From: DATHVI01 sp035461385
Lineage (GTDB): Bacteria; Actinomycetota; Thermoleophilia; Solirubrobacterales; 70-9
Assembly (NCBI GenBank): GCA_035461385.1
Contig: DATHVI010000075.1
Location: 1 to 46,181 of the forward strand
Length of the DNA: 46,181 nt
Direction: 5' to 3'
Both the position numbers and the translations under genes were made by a program. This document shows positions 7,201 to 13,588 of the stretch, piece by piece. The notes beneath the pieces were generated by a model, which ran no database searches, was not told the origin of the DNA, and saw nothing but the letters and a program-made list of their open reading frames with translations. The stretch's first letter is position 1. Each line of letters starts with the position of its first letter.

Positions 7201-9446
7201 GGGAGCTCGATCGACCGGCGAAGCTCGTCGCGGCGCAGCGGGCCGACGAGGACGTTGTTGGCGCTCATCCGGTCCGCGAGCTTGGGGTATGTAGCACAGC
7301 GGCCGTAGAAGTCGGCCCGGATGCCCGCCACCACGACCACGCGCTGGTCGGGGTCGGCGGCGGCGGCGACCAGCGCCGCGCAGAACGCGGCACGTTCTGG
7401 CTCCTCGCGGCAGGCGGTGAAGATCTCCTCAAGCTGATCGACGGCGAGCACCAATCGCTCCTCGGCGGGGAGCGAGTCGAGGGCGGCGAGGGGATCGTCG
7501 CCGTCGGGCTCGATCACGCCTGACGCACCGGGCGCGACGCGGGCGAGGGCGCGGCGAAGCTCGCCGAGCGGATGCTCGCCAGGCCTCATCACGACCTGCC
7601 GCCAGCGCTCCGAGCCGGGGAGGACTCCTTCGGCGAGCGCGGGCATGAGCCCCGCCTTGATCGCCGAGGACTTGCCGCTCCCTGAGGGTCCGACAACGGC
7701 AAGCAGGGTGGAGCCGACGAGGCGGGCGACGAGGGTGGCGACGAGGCGCTCGCGGCCGAAGAAGTACTCAGCGTGGGCGGAGTCGAAGGGGGCGAGGCCG
7801 CGGAACGGGCAGGCCTCCGGCGCGGACGGACCGACGGCCTCCTCGACGACGTAGAGGCTGGTTCGCTCGCGGGCGACCTGCAGGTCGGCGACCCCTCCGG
7901 CCACCTTCGCCCGGGCGGCGCGCAGGCCACGTTGGCCGGTGGCGGCATCGCCGACCGCCGCCTCGAGCTGCTCGGCGGCATGCGCCTGCGCCCACTCGCT
8001 CGCCGCCCGGTGGACCCTGAGCGGCACCGCGTCGCTCTCGGCGATCAGCGTCTCGAGCGGCATCGCCTCGTCGTCGGCGGGCGCGTAGAGGGCGGCGATC
8101 TCGGCGGCAGCCTCGACCTGGAGGGGACGGAGGGCCAGTCTCTGGGCCACCCCGGCGCCCTCGAGCGCGGCGAACATCGGCGGGGCCTGCTCGTCTTGGT
8201 GGAGGACGAGGATGAGCAGCGGCGAGCTTCGGGGCTCGTCGGCGAGGGCGGCGGCGGCCTCGAGCACGGCGGTAGCGGCGTCGTCGGCGTCGTCAACGAC
8301 GAGGAGAGCGGGGCGCTCGGTCTCGGTCGCCTCGCGGACGGCCTTGCGGGCGGCGTCCGGAGCCCCCGAGCCGGCGGCGTAGAGGACCGCCGTCCCGCGT
8401 CGCCGAAGCTCGGCGGCGAGCTCGGCGGCGAGGCGGGTCTTACCGATCCCCGCCGGGCCCGAGAGGAGGGCGATCCGGGCGGGCCCTGGGGCCGCCTCCT
8501 GCCAGCGTCTGCGAAGCCAGCGCAGCTCGCGCTCGCGCCCGGCAAGGAGCGGCGATCCGCCCTCGAGCTGGGGCGGGAGCTCCTGCGGCGGGGGTCGGGC
8601 CTCGAGGCCGGGGTCCTGCCGCAGGATGGCCTCCTGGAGCTCGCGCAGCTCGGGGCCCGGGCCGGTCCCGATCTCCGCGATCAGTGCTCGGCTCGCCTCC
8701 CGATAGGCCTCGATGGCCTCCGACTGGCGCCCCACCCGGTAGAGGGCCAGCATCCGCTGGGCGTGAAAGCGCTCGTTGAGGGGATGGGCGGCGATCAGGG
8801 AGGCGAGCTCGCCGAGCGCTTCGCCGTGACACCCGGCGGCGAGCTCGGCGTCGATCCGGAGCTCGATCGCCTGCAGGTGAAGCTCCTCGAGGTGGCGGAT
8901 CTCGGCGGCGGCGAAGGGCTCGGAGGCGACGTCCGCCAGGGGCGCTCCGCGCCAGAGCTCGGGCGCGCTCTGGAGCGCCCCGTCCGTGATCCCCTCATCG
9001 GCCTCGCGGCGGGCGCGCTCGACGAGGCGCTCGAAGCGCAGCGCGTCGACCGCGTCGGCGGGGACCTCGAGGGCGTAGCCGCGACCGTGGGTTTCGATCC
9101 GGGCCTCCTCGCCGTTCCCCCCCAGCACCCTGCGCAGTCGCGAGACGTAGAGCTGGACGTTCTTGGCGGCGCTCGCCGGGGGGTGATCGCCCCACAGGCC
9201 GTCGATCAGCTCCTCGGCGGCGACGGTGCGGTTAGCCGACAGGGCGAGCATCGCCAGCACAGCGCGCTGCTTTCGGCCTCCCAGAGGCAGCGGCTCGCCA
9301 TCGGCGAGGGCGTCGACGCCGCCCAGCAATCTGATCTCGAGTGGCACTTTGACCCAGCTTCCAGTGCGTGGGTCCGCTGTGGCTACGGTAGCACCGCTCC
9401 GCGGGACCTCCAAACGCCCGGGCGGGCGTCGCTGCCCCGCGAACAC
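4251..9446 (-). CDS. Giant BTAD-type regulator with AAA-like and nSTAND NTPase modules, membrane helix and WD40 repeats
   Basis: A 1731-residue protein (or 1698 from a GTG at 9347). Order of parts: OmpR-like winged helix, about 35-125 ('GGRKQRAVLAMLALSAN', 'YVSRLRRVLG'); BTAD helical domain, about 130-275; first P-loop NTPase with Walker A 'GPAGIGKT' (330-337) and Walker B-like 'LLVVDDADDA' (381-390); second, nSTAND-type NTPase from about 547 ('CPFRGLAPFDSAHAEYFFGR') with Walker A 'GPSGSGKS' (586-593) and 'LVLAVDQLEEIF' (665-676); one hydrophobic helix at about 979-1001; then about 13 WD40 blades of the type 'SPDGRTLA...DGTVxLWD' to about 1715. SARP/BTAD proteins activate transcription. The single helix implies a membrane-anchored protein with the DNA-binding and NTPase parts on one side and the propellers on the other. 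The exported protein at 9507..10013 is directly upstream on the same strand. No frame breaks are seen. Confidence 0.92.
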   Translation of the reverse strand: MFAGQRRPPGRLEVPRSGATVATADPRTGSWVKVPLEIRLLGGVDALADGEPLPLGGRKQRAVLAMLALSANRTVAAEELIDGLWGDHPPASAAKNVQLYVSRLRRVLGGNGEEARIETHGRGYALEVPADAVDALRFERLVERARREADEGITDGALQSAPELWRGAPLADVASEPFAAAEIRHLEELHLQAIELRIDAELAAGCHGEALGELASLIAAHPLNERFHAQRMLALYRVGRQSEAIEAYREASRALIAEIGTGPGPELRELQEAILRQDPGLEARPPPQELPPQLEGGSPLLAGRERELRWLRRRWQEAAPGPARIALLSGPAGIGKTRLAAELAAELRRRGTAVLYAAGSGAPDAARKAVREATETERPALLVVDDADDAATAVLEAAAALADEPRSSPLLILVLHQDEQAPPMFAALEGAGVAQRLALRPLQVEAAAEIAALYAPADDEAMPLETLIAESDAVPLRVHRAASEWAQAHAAEQLEAAVGDAATGQRGLRAARAKVAGGVADLQVARERTSLYVVEEAVGPSAPEACPFRGLAPFDSAHAEYFFGRERLVATLVARLVGSTLLAVVGPSGSGKSSAIKAGLMPALAEGVLPGSERWRQVVMRPGEHPLGELRRALARVAPGASGVIEPDGDDPLAALDSLPAEERLVLAVDQLEEIFTACREEPERAAFCAALVAAAADPDQRVVVVAGIRADFYGRCATYPKLADRMSANNVLVGPLRRDELRRSIELPARRAGLRVEPELIAALVGDVAEEPGGLPLLSTTLVELWEERDGRTLHRAAYDRSGGLSGAVARLAERAYRRLTAPQRDRARTILLRLADAEAPTPVRRRVPLSELEAERDDDRATALAVLTESRLVTVDEGAVEVAHEALLSEWPRLRDWLAADVEGRRLHQHLVRAAAEWQRSGREPAELYRGARLASALDWAEAHDPDLNERERDFLDESRAASEREAERQRRTNRRLSALLAGVGVLLVLAAVAGLIARAQRQEARDAATAEAAQRLGAQALTEDRLDRALRLAAAGAALDDSLATRSSLLSTLLRSPAAIGVFSDDKEFGASALSPDGRTLALGAADGTVQLYDTETMEPIGDHRARGPVWVLDFDPRGESLALSASVGPDIFRGSIQVLDAETARLRESIPLGHHPLASGPGLGYFPGVAYAPDGRSLIAVYSTGDTDYSVPLFVRRFDPRDGAPLSKAVRVAPRSSSTPQRMTPDGRLIVTTDRATHAVDAETLRVVRTYGLGGPSAELSADGSTLATETTDGALRLLDLATGQVRTLAGRQDPESGQGIGAFSPDGRTLATWAEDETVVLWDVARGVPIETLAGSPGNAAVFSSDGRTLYTAGLDGLTIWDIAGGRRLGHPFTTGLRTIREDAYPPAFTLSPDGRTLAVARLDGTVELIDAETLRRRAVFEAFEETPATAIEYSPDGQRLAVAGGRGLIGLWDSGSGRRIGALLDAPQGACADPSATFTMPRCYEGTIQGALAFAGDDLLAAANIRGELRIWDLDDREPLHPPLRLPPFVLELAFSPDRTQIAVPFGYNNRGPDGLEVRNVVSGERVARLRTDEEVRSVAFSPNGGRLVGGQVDGTVVVWATDDWQQVGRPLSVGRGFVLGLDFSPDGETLAASNFDGTVALWDPEAPEPIGSPLPGPADWVTARFTPDGRRLFVVYENGPAFRWEVDPAVWRAHACAIAGGGLTPGEWEEVVPEQDYVSACPSG

Positions 9447-9447
9447 G

Positions 9448-9481
9448 CCAGGAGGCCGGCGCCAAGGCGCCGGCCCCCTGG
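9448..9481 (-). terminator. Strong GC-rich hairpin between exported-protein gene and giant regulator
   Basis: A near-perfect inverted repeat: a 10-bp perfect core (GGCCGGCGCC-AA-GGCGCCGGCC) extended to about 16 pairs with one mismatch. It lies in the 60-base gap downstream of the exported-protein stop and upstream of the regulator start on the minus strand. There is no T tract, so it may be a terminator, an attenuator setting the ratio of the two genes, or a processing site. Confidence 0.6.
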
Positions 9482-9506
9482 ACGGCCGCGCAGCGAACCC
9501 TGTGGC

Positions 9507-10013
9507 TCAGGCGCGCGACTCGGCGGTGATCCGCCGGTGACGCACGACCGAGCGCGCGGCCGCGACACCGATCAGCAGCAGGCCGGAGGCGATCAGGGCG
9601 CCGATCAGGGCGTCGAGCCAGTGGAACCCGTCGCCGCTTCGGACCTCGACCACGCTCACCGGCGAGGCGGTGGCCGGGTGCAGCCGCGATCCACCCTCGC
9701 GGACGAAGGCGTCGACGTAGCCGCGGCCGCCGCTCGGCGCCGCCGAGGGCTGCCGGGGGTCGGCGGTGGCGACGATCGAGTCCGGCGAGCGGTAGGCGCT
9801 CCCGCCAATCGGCGCGGAGGGACGATCGCTCGAGCCGGCGAGCAGCGGCTTCGCCGAGCTCACGTCGCCGCTCGGTGTGGCCGACTGGGCGCCGGCGCCA
9901 GCGACGATCGAGTCGACCGAGCGGTACCCGTCGGACGCCGCCGCGGGCGCCGCGACCACGGCGGCCGCGGTCATCGCGAGGACGAGGCCGAGGATGGTGT
10001 TTGTGCGCGTCAT
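9507..10013 (-). CDS. Exported membrane-anchored protein with YRSxDSIVA repeats
   Basis: A 168-residue protein of unknown family. The ATG at 10013 has a good AAGGAG site and opens a signal peptide ('MTRTNTILGLVLAMTAAAVV', then AAPAAA). The mature part begins with a short motif occurring twice, 'GYRSVDSIVAG' and 'AYRSPDSIVAT', with a related third copy 'GYVDAFVREG'; between them the chain is Ser/Pro/Ala-rich and probably flexible. A C-terminal hydrophobic helix ('WLDALIGALIASGLLLIGVA') followed by basic residues should anchor it with its bulk outside the cell. It is upstream of, and co-directional with, the giant WD40 regulator, separated by a strong hairpin. An extracytoplasmic partner for that regulator is possible but unproven. 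Confidence 0.75.
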   Translation of the reverse strand: MTRTNTILGLVLAMTAAAVVAAPAAASDGYRSVDSIVAGAGAQSATPSGDVSSAKPLLAGSSDRPSAPIGGSAYRSPDSIVATADPRQPSAAPSGGRGYVDAFVREGGSRLHPATASPVSVVEVRSGDGFHWLDALIGALIASGLLLIGVAAARSVVRHRRITAESRA

Positions 10014-10473
10014 CTTGCGCTCCTTTTCGTTTTCGCGAGACCACCCGCGGCGATCTCTCTCGCCCACCAGGCTCAGACAGGGCGGTATACGCGCGGTCTA
10101 TTCGCCTCCGTGGCTACTGCCGTCCGACGCTTCCGTCCGCCGTCGCTGAGGTCGCTCGGTGTGAAAGCTTCCGCGTAGTCCCCCGAGCGACAGGTCGGGC
10201 CCGGTGTCGCCAGGCGCTATCGCTTCCGCCCCGGAAGCGCACCGACCGAAGAACCACGGCTTCTGCTTTCGCGTGTGGTTTGCGAGCGTCGCACATCGAG
10301 TCCGGGAGACTCCCGCTCTGGACGAGGGGCAGTCGTCGACGTCGGCGCCGTGCTCGCGCCTCCTCCGCGCGACGTGGAGCTACCGAGCAGAACCGGTGTG
10401 GTCGAGGGGGCGGGGCTCGTGAAGATCAACGGCGCCGCCGGGACGAGCGGCAGACTCGGCCGACCGTGCCTCA
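10014..10473. other. Intergenic stretch, probable promoter region of the minus-strand operon
   Basis: No convincing gene on either strand. Read on the minus strand, the segment around 10078-10100 contains a TATACC-like -10 (about 10084-10089) some 70 bases upstream of the exported-protein start, so this is the likeliest promoter region for that gene and perhaps the giant regulator. The same segment shares the words ACAGGGCGG and TACGCGCGGTC with about 4193-4232. Confidence 0.35.
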
Positions 10474-10848
10474 GCCTCCCGATGATCCTCTCAGCCGGAT
10501 CGAGTCGATGGTGGAGGTCATCGGCATCGCGCACGCCGCGGTCTTCACCCAGCATCGCATCCTGATCGATCTCGGCTGTGATGACCGAACGCAGTCGTGC
10601 CCTGCTTGATGGATCGGTCCGAATCGTGTTTTCCGATGCTCCTTCAGCGACCCGGCGGGCACGATCGCTGGGCGAGCGCTGGGGAGAGCAGCAGCTGCTG
10701 GATCCCGCTGGGGCGGAGGGGACTCGGGCGGTACTCAAGTGACGAGGTCGACGAAGCCGACCGCCGCTTGGCCGCACTGTTGACTCGTCAGGAGGAGATC
10801 GCCGCTGAGCTGGGTCGGCGTGCGACCGGTGTGCGCGACCAGGGATAG
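10474..10848 (+). pseudogene. Probable decayed gene: coding-like signal hopping between frames
   Basis: Three consecutive pieces look coding by GC-rich third positions and natural amino-acid composition, but lie in different frames: one ending at 10609 ('RIESMVEVIGIAHAAVF'), a 53-codon ORF from ATG 10581 to the stop at 10742 ('MTERSRALLDGSVRIVFSDA', ending 'GTRAVLK'), and one ending at 10848 ('VDEADRRLAALLTRQEEI'). None matches a family I recognise. The simplest reading is a frameshifted remnant of one gene. The middle piece alone could be a small intact gene. Confidence 0.35.
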
Positions 10849-10859
10849 GTCTGACGGAC

Positions 10860-11063
10860 CTAGCTGCCGGCGGCAACTCGCTCGCGTGCGGCTTGCTCGA
10901 AGCGATCGGCTGCCGTTAGCGCAGCGCGCCGCTGCCCACGGCTTTCAGCGGTCTCCGCGAGGGTGCGGTAGCGGCGGGCGAGGTCATCTAGCTCCCGGTG
11001 CGTGAACCTGCCTCCCGCCAGGTTCTCATCCAGGCGGCGAAGCCTCGCCGCGAAGCTGATCAA
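10860..11063 (-). CDS. Small helical hypothetical protein
   Basis: A 67-residue ORF starting with TTG, rich in Arg, Ala, Glu and Leu and predicted all-helical ('FTHRELDDLARRYRTLAETA'). Amino-acid composition and codon usage fit the host, but there is no recognisable domain and no clear ribosome-binding site, and it lies between a probable pseudogene and the tRNA-Arg promoter. It could be a genuine small protein or the surviving piece of a larger gene; I hold this loosely. Confidence 0.4.
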   Translation of the reverse strand: MISFAARLRRLDENLAGGRFTHRELDDLARRYRTLAETAESRGQRRAALTAADRFEQAARERVAAGS

Positions 11064-11141
11064 GGTCGGCCTTGTGGGAAGCGAGTGAAATCCAGGTCAC
11101 TCGCGCGAACCGCGAGCGCTGAGAGTGGCTTGCTCAAGCCC

Positions 11142-11147
11142 TAGACT
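11142..11147 (+). promoter_or_regulatory. -10 box of tRNA-Arg(CCT)
   Basis: TAGACT, ending 8 bases before the mature tRNA 5' end, so the transcript would begin almost at the tRNA. The same hexamer in the same setting precedes the tRNA pseudogene at 2305..2310 and also occurs upstream of the response regulator and ssb. No good -35 match was found. Confidence 0.6.
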
Positions 11148-11155
11148 CGGTCCAA

Positions 11156-11229
<74 letters not shown>

Positions 11230-11260
11230 CTTGTTCCGCGCCGAGGCGTTCAGCGATGCT

Positions 11261-11315
11261 TCGCTCAGCTACGCGTTGACGTAGTGGCCCGTGTCCGCGC
11301 ACGGGTCCTCGGGGG
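11261..11315. repeat. Direct repeat copy B (orphan 3' end of secreted-protein gene), matches 1741..1795
   Basis: Same 55 bases as 1741..1795 with three differences. It encodes, on the minus strand, the last codons of the small secreted-protein gene, but no gene body follows: the sequence passes straight into the lipoprotein gene that starts at 11321. It includes the CCCGTG...CACGGG palindrome. Confidence 0.85.
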
Positions 11316-11320
11316 CGCGC

Positions 11321-11944
11321 ATGGGTGCGAAGCCGCGCGCAGCCGTCGCCGTCCTCATGCTCGGCCTCGCGGCGGCCCTCGGCGGCTGCGGCGACGGCGA
11401 CGCGAACGGAGACGGCGAGGATCCCGCGCCGCCACCACCCCCACCGGAGACCCTTCACCGGGTCCCCGAGCTTCCCGCGCGTTGGAGGGTCCAGGTCAAC
11501 CGCCCCGGGGGGTTCGCGCTCGGCGTGCCGCCGGGCTGGAGGGCGCGCAATCGCGGAGCCACGACGCTCGTGCGCTCGTTCGACCGGCTGACCGCGGTCT
11601 CGATCGTCCCCGACCGCACCGACGAGGCGATCGAGCTGTCACCGAGCGACTTCGCCACCCGCGCCTTCTCTGCCCTCGGCGGCTACGCCGGCGACCCCGA
11701 GCCGGGCCCGGAGCGCCGATTCGAGCACCGCTACGAGGGGGTCGAGCTGCGGGCACGCGCGACTGCCGAGGAGACCGGAGTTCGCCAGCGCGTGCGGCTC
11801 GTCGTCCTCCGCCGGGGCCGCCATGCGACCTTCACCGTGGTGATCGCCCAGCATCTGAGGCGGGGACGCGAGAGCGGCCGGATCGCCGAGCGGATGCTCG
11901 GGACGCTGCGGAGCCGACCGGTTCGGCCGCGGCGGTCTCCCTAG
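11321..11944 (+). CDS. Putative lipoprotein of unknown function
   Basis: A 207-residue protein. The N-terminus is a lipoprotein signal: basic start ('MGAKPRAAVAVLML'), hydrophobic core, then lipobox L-G-G-C with the lipidated Cys at about residue 22, followed by a Gly/Asp/Pro-rich linker ('DPAPPPPPP'). The remainder ('RWRVQVNRPGGFALGVPPGW', later 'RQRVRLVVLRRGRHATFTVV') has the alternating pattern of small secreted beta-rich domains (PsbP/Mog1-like) used to anchor extracytoplasmic proteins; that assignment is only suggestive. The ATG at 11321 is chosen over a GTG-type start at 11291, which lies inside the duplicated repeat. The gene is just downstream of tRNA-Arg and ahead of the copper gene. 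Confidence 0.75.
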   Translation: MGAKPRAAVAVLMLGLAAALGGCGDGDANGDGEDPAPPPPPPETLHRVPELPARWRVQVNRPGGFALGVPPGWRARNRGATTLVRSFDRLTAVSIVPDRTDEAIELSPSDFATRAFSALGGYAGDPEPGPERRFEHRYEGVELRARATAEETGVRQRVRLVVLRRGRHATFTVVIAQHLRRGRESGRIAERMLGTLRSRPVRPRRSP

Positions 11945-12003
11945 GGCCGTCCGCCGGTAGCCTTTGTTCGTCGCGGGACACAGGAGAGGAAGGAGCCTCG
12001 GCG

Positions 12004-13521
12004 ACGAGAACGCGCGGTGCAATCCGCCTTCCGGCCGCACTGATTGTGGCGCTGGCGTCGCTCGCCGTTCTCGCGGCGACCGCGTTGGGTCACGCGACGC
12101 TGCTCAAGTCGGAGCCCGCGGACGGGCAGACGCTGAAGCGCGCGCCCGAGGCGTTCGTACTCACCTTCGATGAGTCGATCGATGCCGGTTTCGCCCAGCT
12201 TCGGGTCGATGACCCCGACGGCCGCCGCGTCCACCGCGGCGAGCCTTTCCACCCCGACGGACGCGAGGAGCTGGTCGCGGTCCGGCTGCCCCGCGACATC
12301 GAGGGCGCGTACGTCGCCACCTACCGCGTCATCTCCGAGGACGGGCACCCGGTAAGCCGGCAGGCCGAGTTCACCGTCCGCCCGCCGATGCGCGATCGCG
12401 ATACGGACGACGCGGCGCATGGAATGCCGGCTCCCGGCGAAGGCCCCGCGATGACGGCGCCGGCGGGCGACCACGCCGACGCGACGACCGGCGAGGTGAC
12501 CGAAACGACCTTCGCCTTCGTCCGTGGCGGCGGCTACCTGGCGATGGCGCTGGCGATCGGCGCCGCGGGGTTCCTGTTCGTCATCTGGATCCCGGGGATC
12601 ACGCGGCAGGCCGGGCCGGGGTCGGATTGGCGTCAGGTCTCGGACACGTTCGTTGCCAGGGTTCGGCGGATCATCTTCGCCGCGGTCGTCCTCGGGCTCG
12701 CGACGACCGCGTTTGCGATCGTCCTTCAAGCGGCGACCGCGGCCGGGGTCTCGCTGTGGTCGGCGTTCGACCGCAGCGTGATCGACCCCGTGCTCGAGAC
12801 GCGGCCGGTACGGGCCTGGGCGATCCGGTTCGTCGTCTGGCTCGCCCTCGGAGCCGTCCTGCTCTCGGCGCTGGCCAGTGCTCGTGCCCCGGTCCTCAGG
12901 CGGGCTGCTTTGGGCGCAGTCGGGAACGTCGCGGCGCCGGCGCTGTCGCGCACCCATCGGCTGCTTCTGTTCGCCGCGGTGATCGCCCTCGCGCTGACTG
13001 CGCCGATGGCCGGCCACACCGGCGACCACTCGCCGCGGGGCATCCTGATCTGCGCGGATGCCACCCATCTGATCTGCATGAGCCTCTGGCTTGGTGGTCT
13101 CGCCCTCCTCCTCGTCGTGGTTCCGACCGCCACACGGGGGCTCTCCGCCCGCGAGCGGACGCCGATCCTCGCCGAGGTCGTCGGGAGGTTTTCGCGCCTG
13201 GCGGTGGTCGCGGTCGCGCTGATAGTGCTCACGGGGGCGATCCAGTCGCTGGCGCTGGTCGGATCCCTCGGCGCCTTCGTCGACACGGCCTACGGGCGGA
13301 TCGTGCTGGCGAAGATCGTCCTGCTGGCCGGCCTGGTCGCCCTCGGCGCCTACAACCAACGGCGTTCACTGCCGCGATTGCGAAGGCTCGCGGCCGGCGG
13401 GCATGAGCCCGGCAAGGCGGCGGTTCTGCTCCGCCGCGCCGTAGCGGCCGAGGTGGCGCTGGTTATCGCCGTGCTGGGGCTGACGTCGGTGCTCGTCGTC
13501 ACCCAACCGGCGGTCTCTTAG
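12004..13521 (+). CDS. CopC domain / CopD-family membrane protein fusion (copper homeostasis)
   Basis: Copper-resistance-type protein: an extracytoplasmic CopC domain that binds copper followed by a CopD-like multi-helix membrane domain. After a signal peptide ('LPAALIVALASLAVLAATAL') the mature chain starts with His ('HATLLKSEPADGQTL'), the usual CopC N-terminal copper ligand, and contains 'FVLTFDESIDAGFAQLRV' and 'YRVISEDGHPVSRQAEFTV'. A His/Met-rich linker (about 155-185) leads to about eight membrane helices beginning 'GGGYLAMALAIGAAGFLFVI'. Oddity: no ATG/GTG/TTG is in frame between the strong GAAGGAG site (11989-11995) and a GTG at 12046 inside the signal peptide. I place the start at the ACG at 12004, eight bases after that site, as the position giving a complete signal peptide; GTG 12046 is the conservative alternative. 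The stop at 13521 is secure. Confidence 0.88.
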   Translation, partial: TRTRGAIRLPAALIVALASLAVLAATALGHATLLKSEPADGQTLKRAPEAFVLTFDESIDAGFAQLRVDDPDGRRVHRGEPFHPDGREELVAVRLPRDIEGAYVATYRVISEDGHPVSRQAEFTVRPPMRDRDTDDAAHGMPAPGEGPAMTAPAGDHADATTGEVTETTFAFVRGGGYLAMALAIGAAGFLFVIWIPGITRQAGPGSDWRQVSDTFVARVRRIIFAAVVLGLATTAFAIVLQAATAAGVSLWSAFDRSVIDPVLETRPVRAWAIRFVVWLALGAVLLSALASARAPVLRRAALGAVGNVAAPALSRTHRLLLFAAVIALALTAPMAGHTGDHSPRGILICADATHLICMSLWLGGLALLLVVVPTATRGLSARERTPILAEVVGRFSRLAVVAVALIVLTGAIQSLALVGSLGAFVDTAYGRIVLAKIVLLAGLVALGAYNQRRSLPRLRRLAAGGHEPGKAAVLLRRAVAAEVALVIAVLGLTSVLVVTQPAVS

Positions 13522-13540
13522 AAGCGGGCGGACACCGGCG

Positions 13541-13566
13541 GGGTCGGCGCCGTTTGACGCCGACCC
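13541..13566. terminator. Hairpin terminator between convergent genes
   Basis: GGGTCGGCG and CGCCGACCC form a 9-bp stem around an 8-base loop containing TTT, with a further CCGG pair outside. It lies in the 67-base gap between the copper gene (plus) and the LVIVD gene (minus), so it can serve both strands. Confidence 0.7.
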
Positions 13567-13588
13567 TACCGGCCACGCATCCATGCGA

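Noticed and set aside
6126..10178. Two long plus-strand frames antisense to the NTPase/BTAD part
   Set aside because: Same shadow effect; composition is an image of the codon bias of the real gene, no family signal.
10217..10876. 219-codon minus-strand frame in the region before tRNA-Arg
   Set aside because: Ser/Arg/Pro-rich with no domain or start signal; crosses what looks like a decayed plus-strand gene.
11941..13359. 472-codon minus-strand frame opposite CopC-CopD
   Set aside because: Highly charged low-complexity shadow, while the plus strand encodes CopC and membrane helices.
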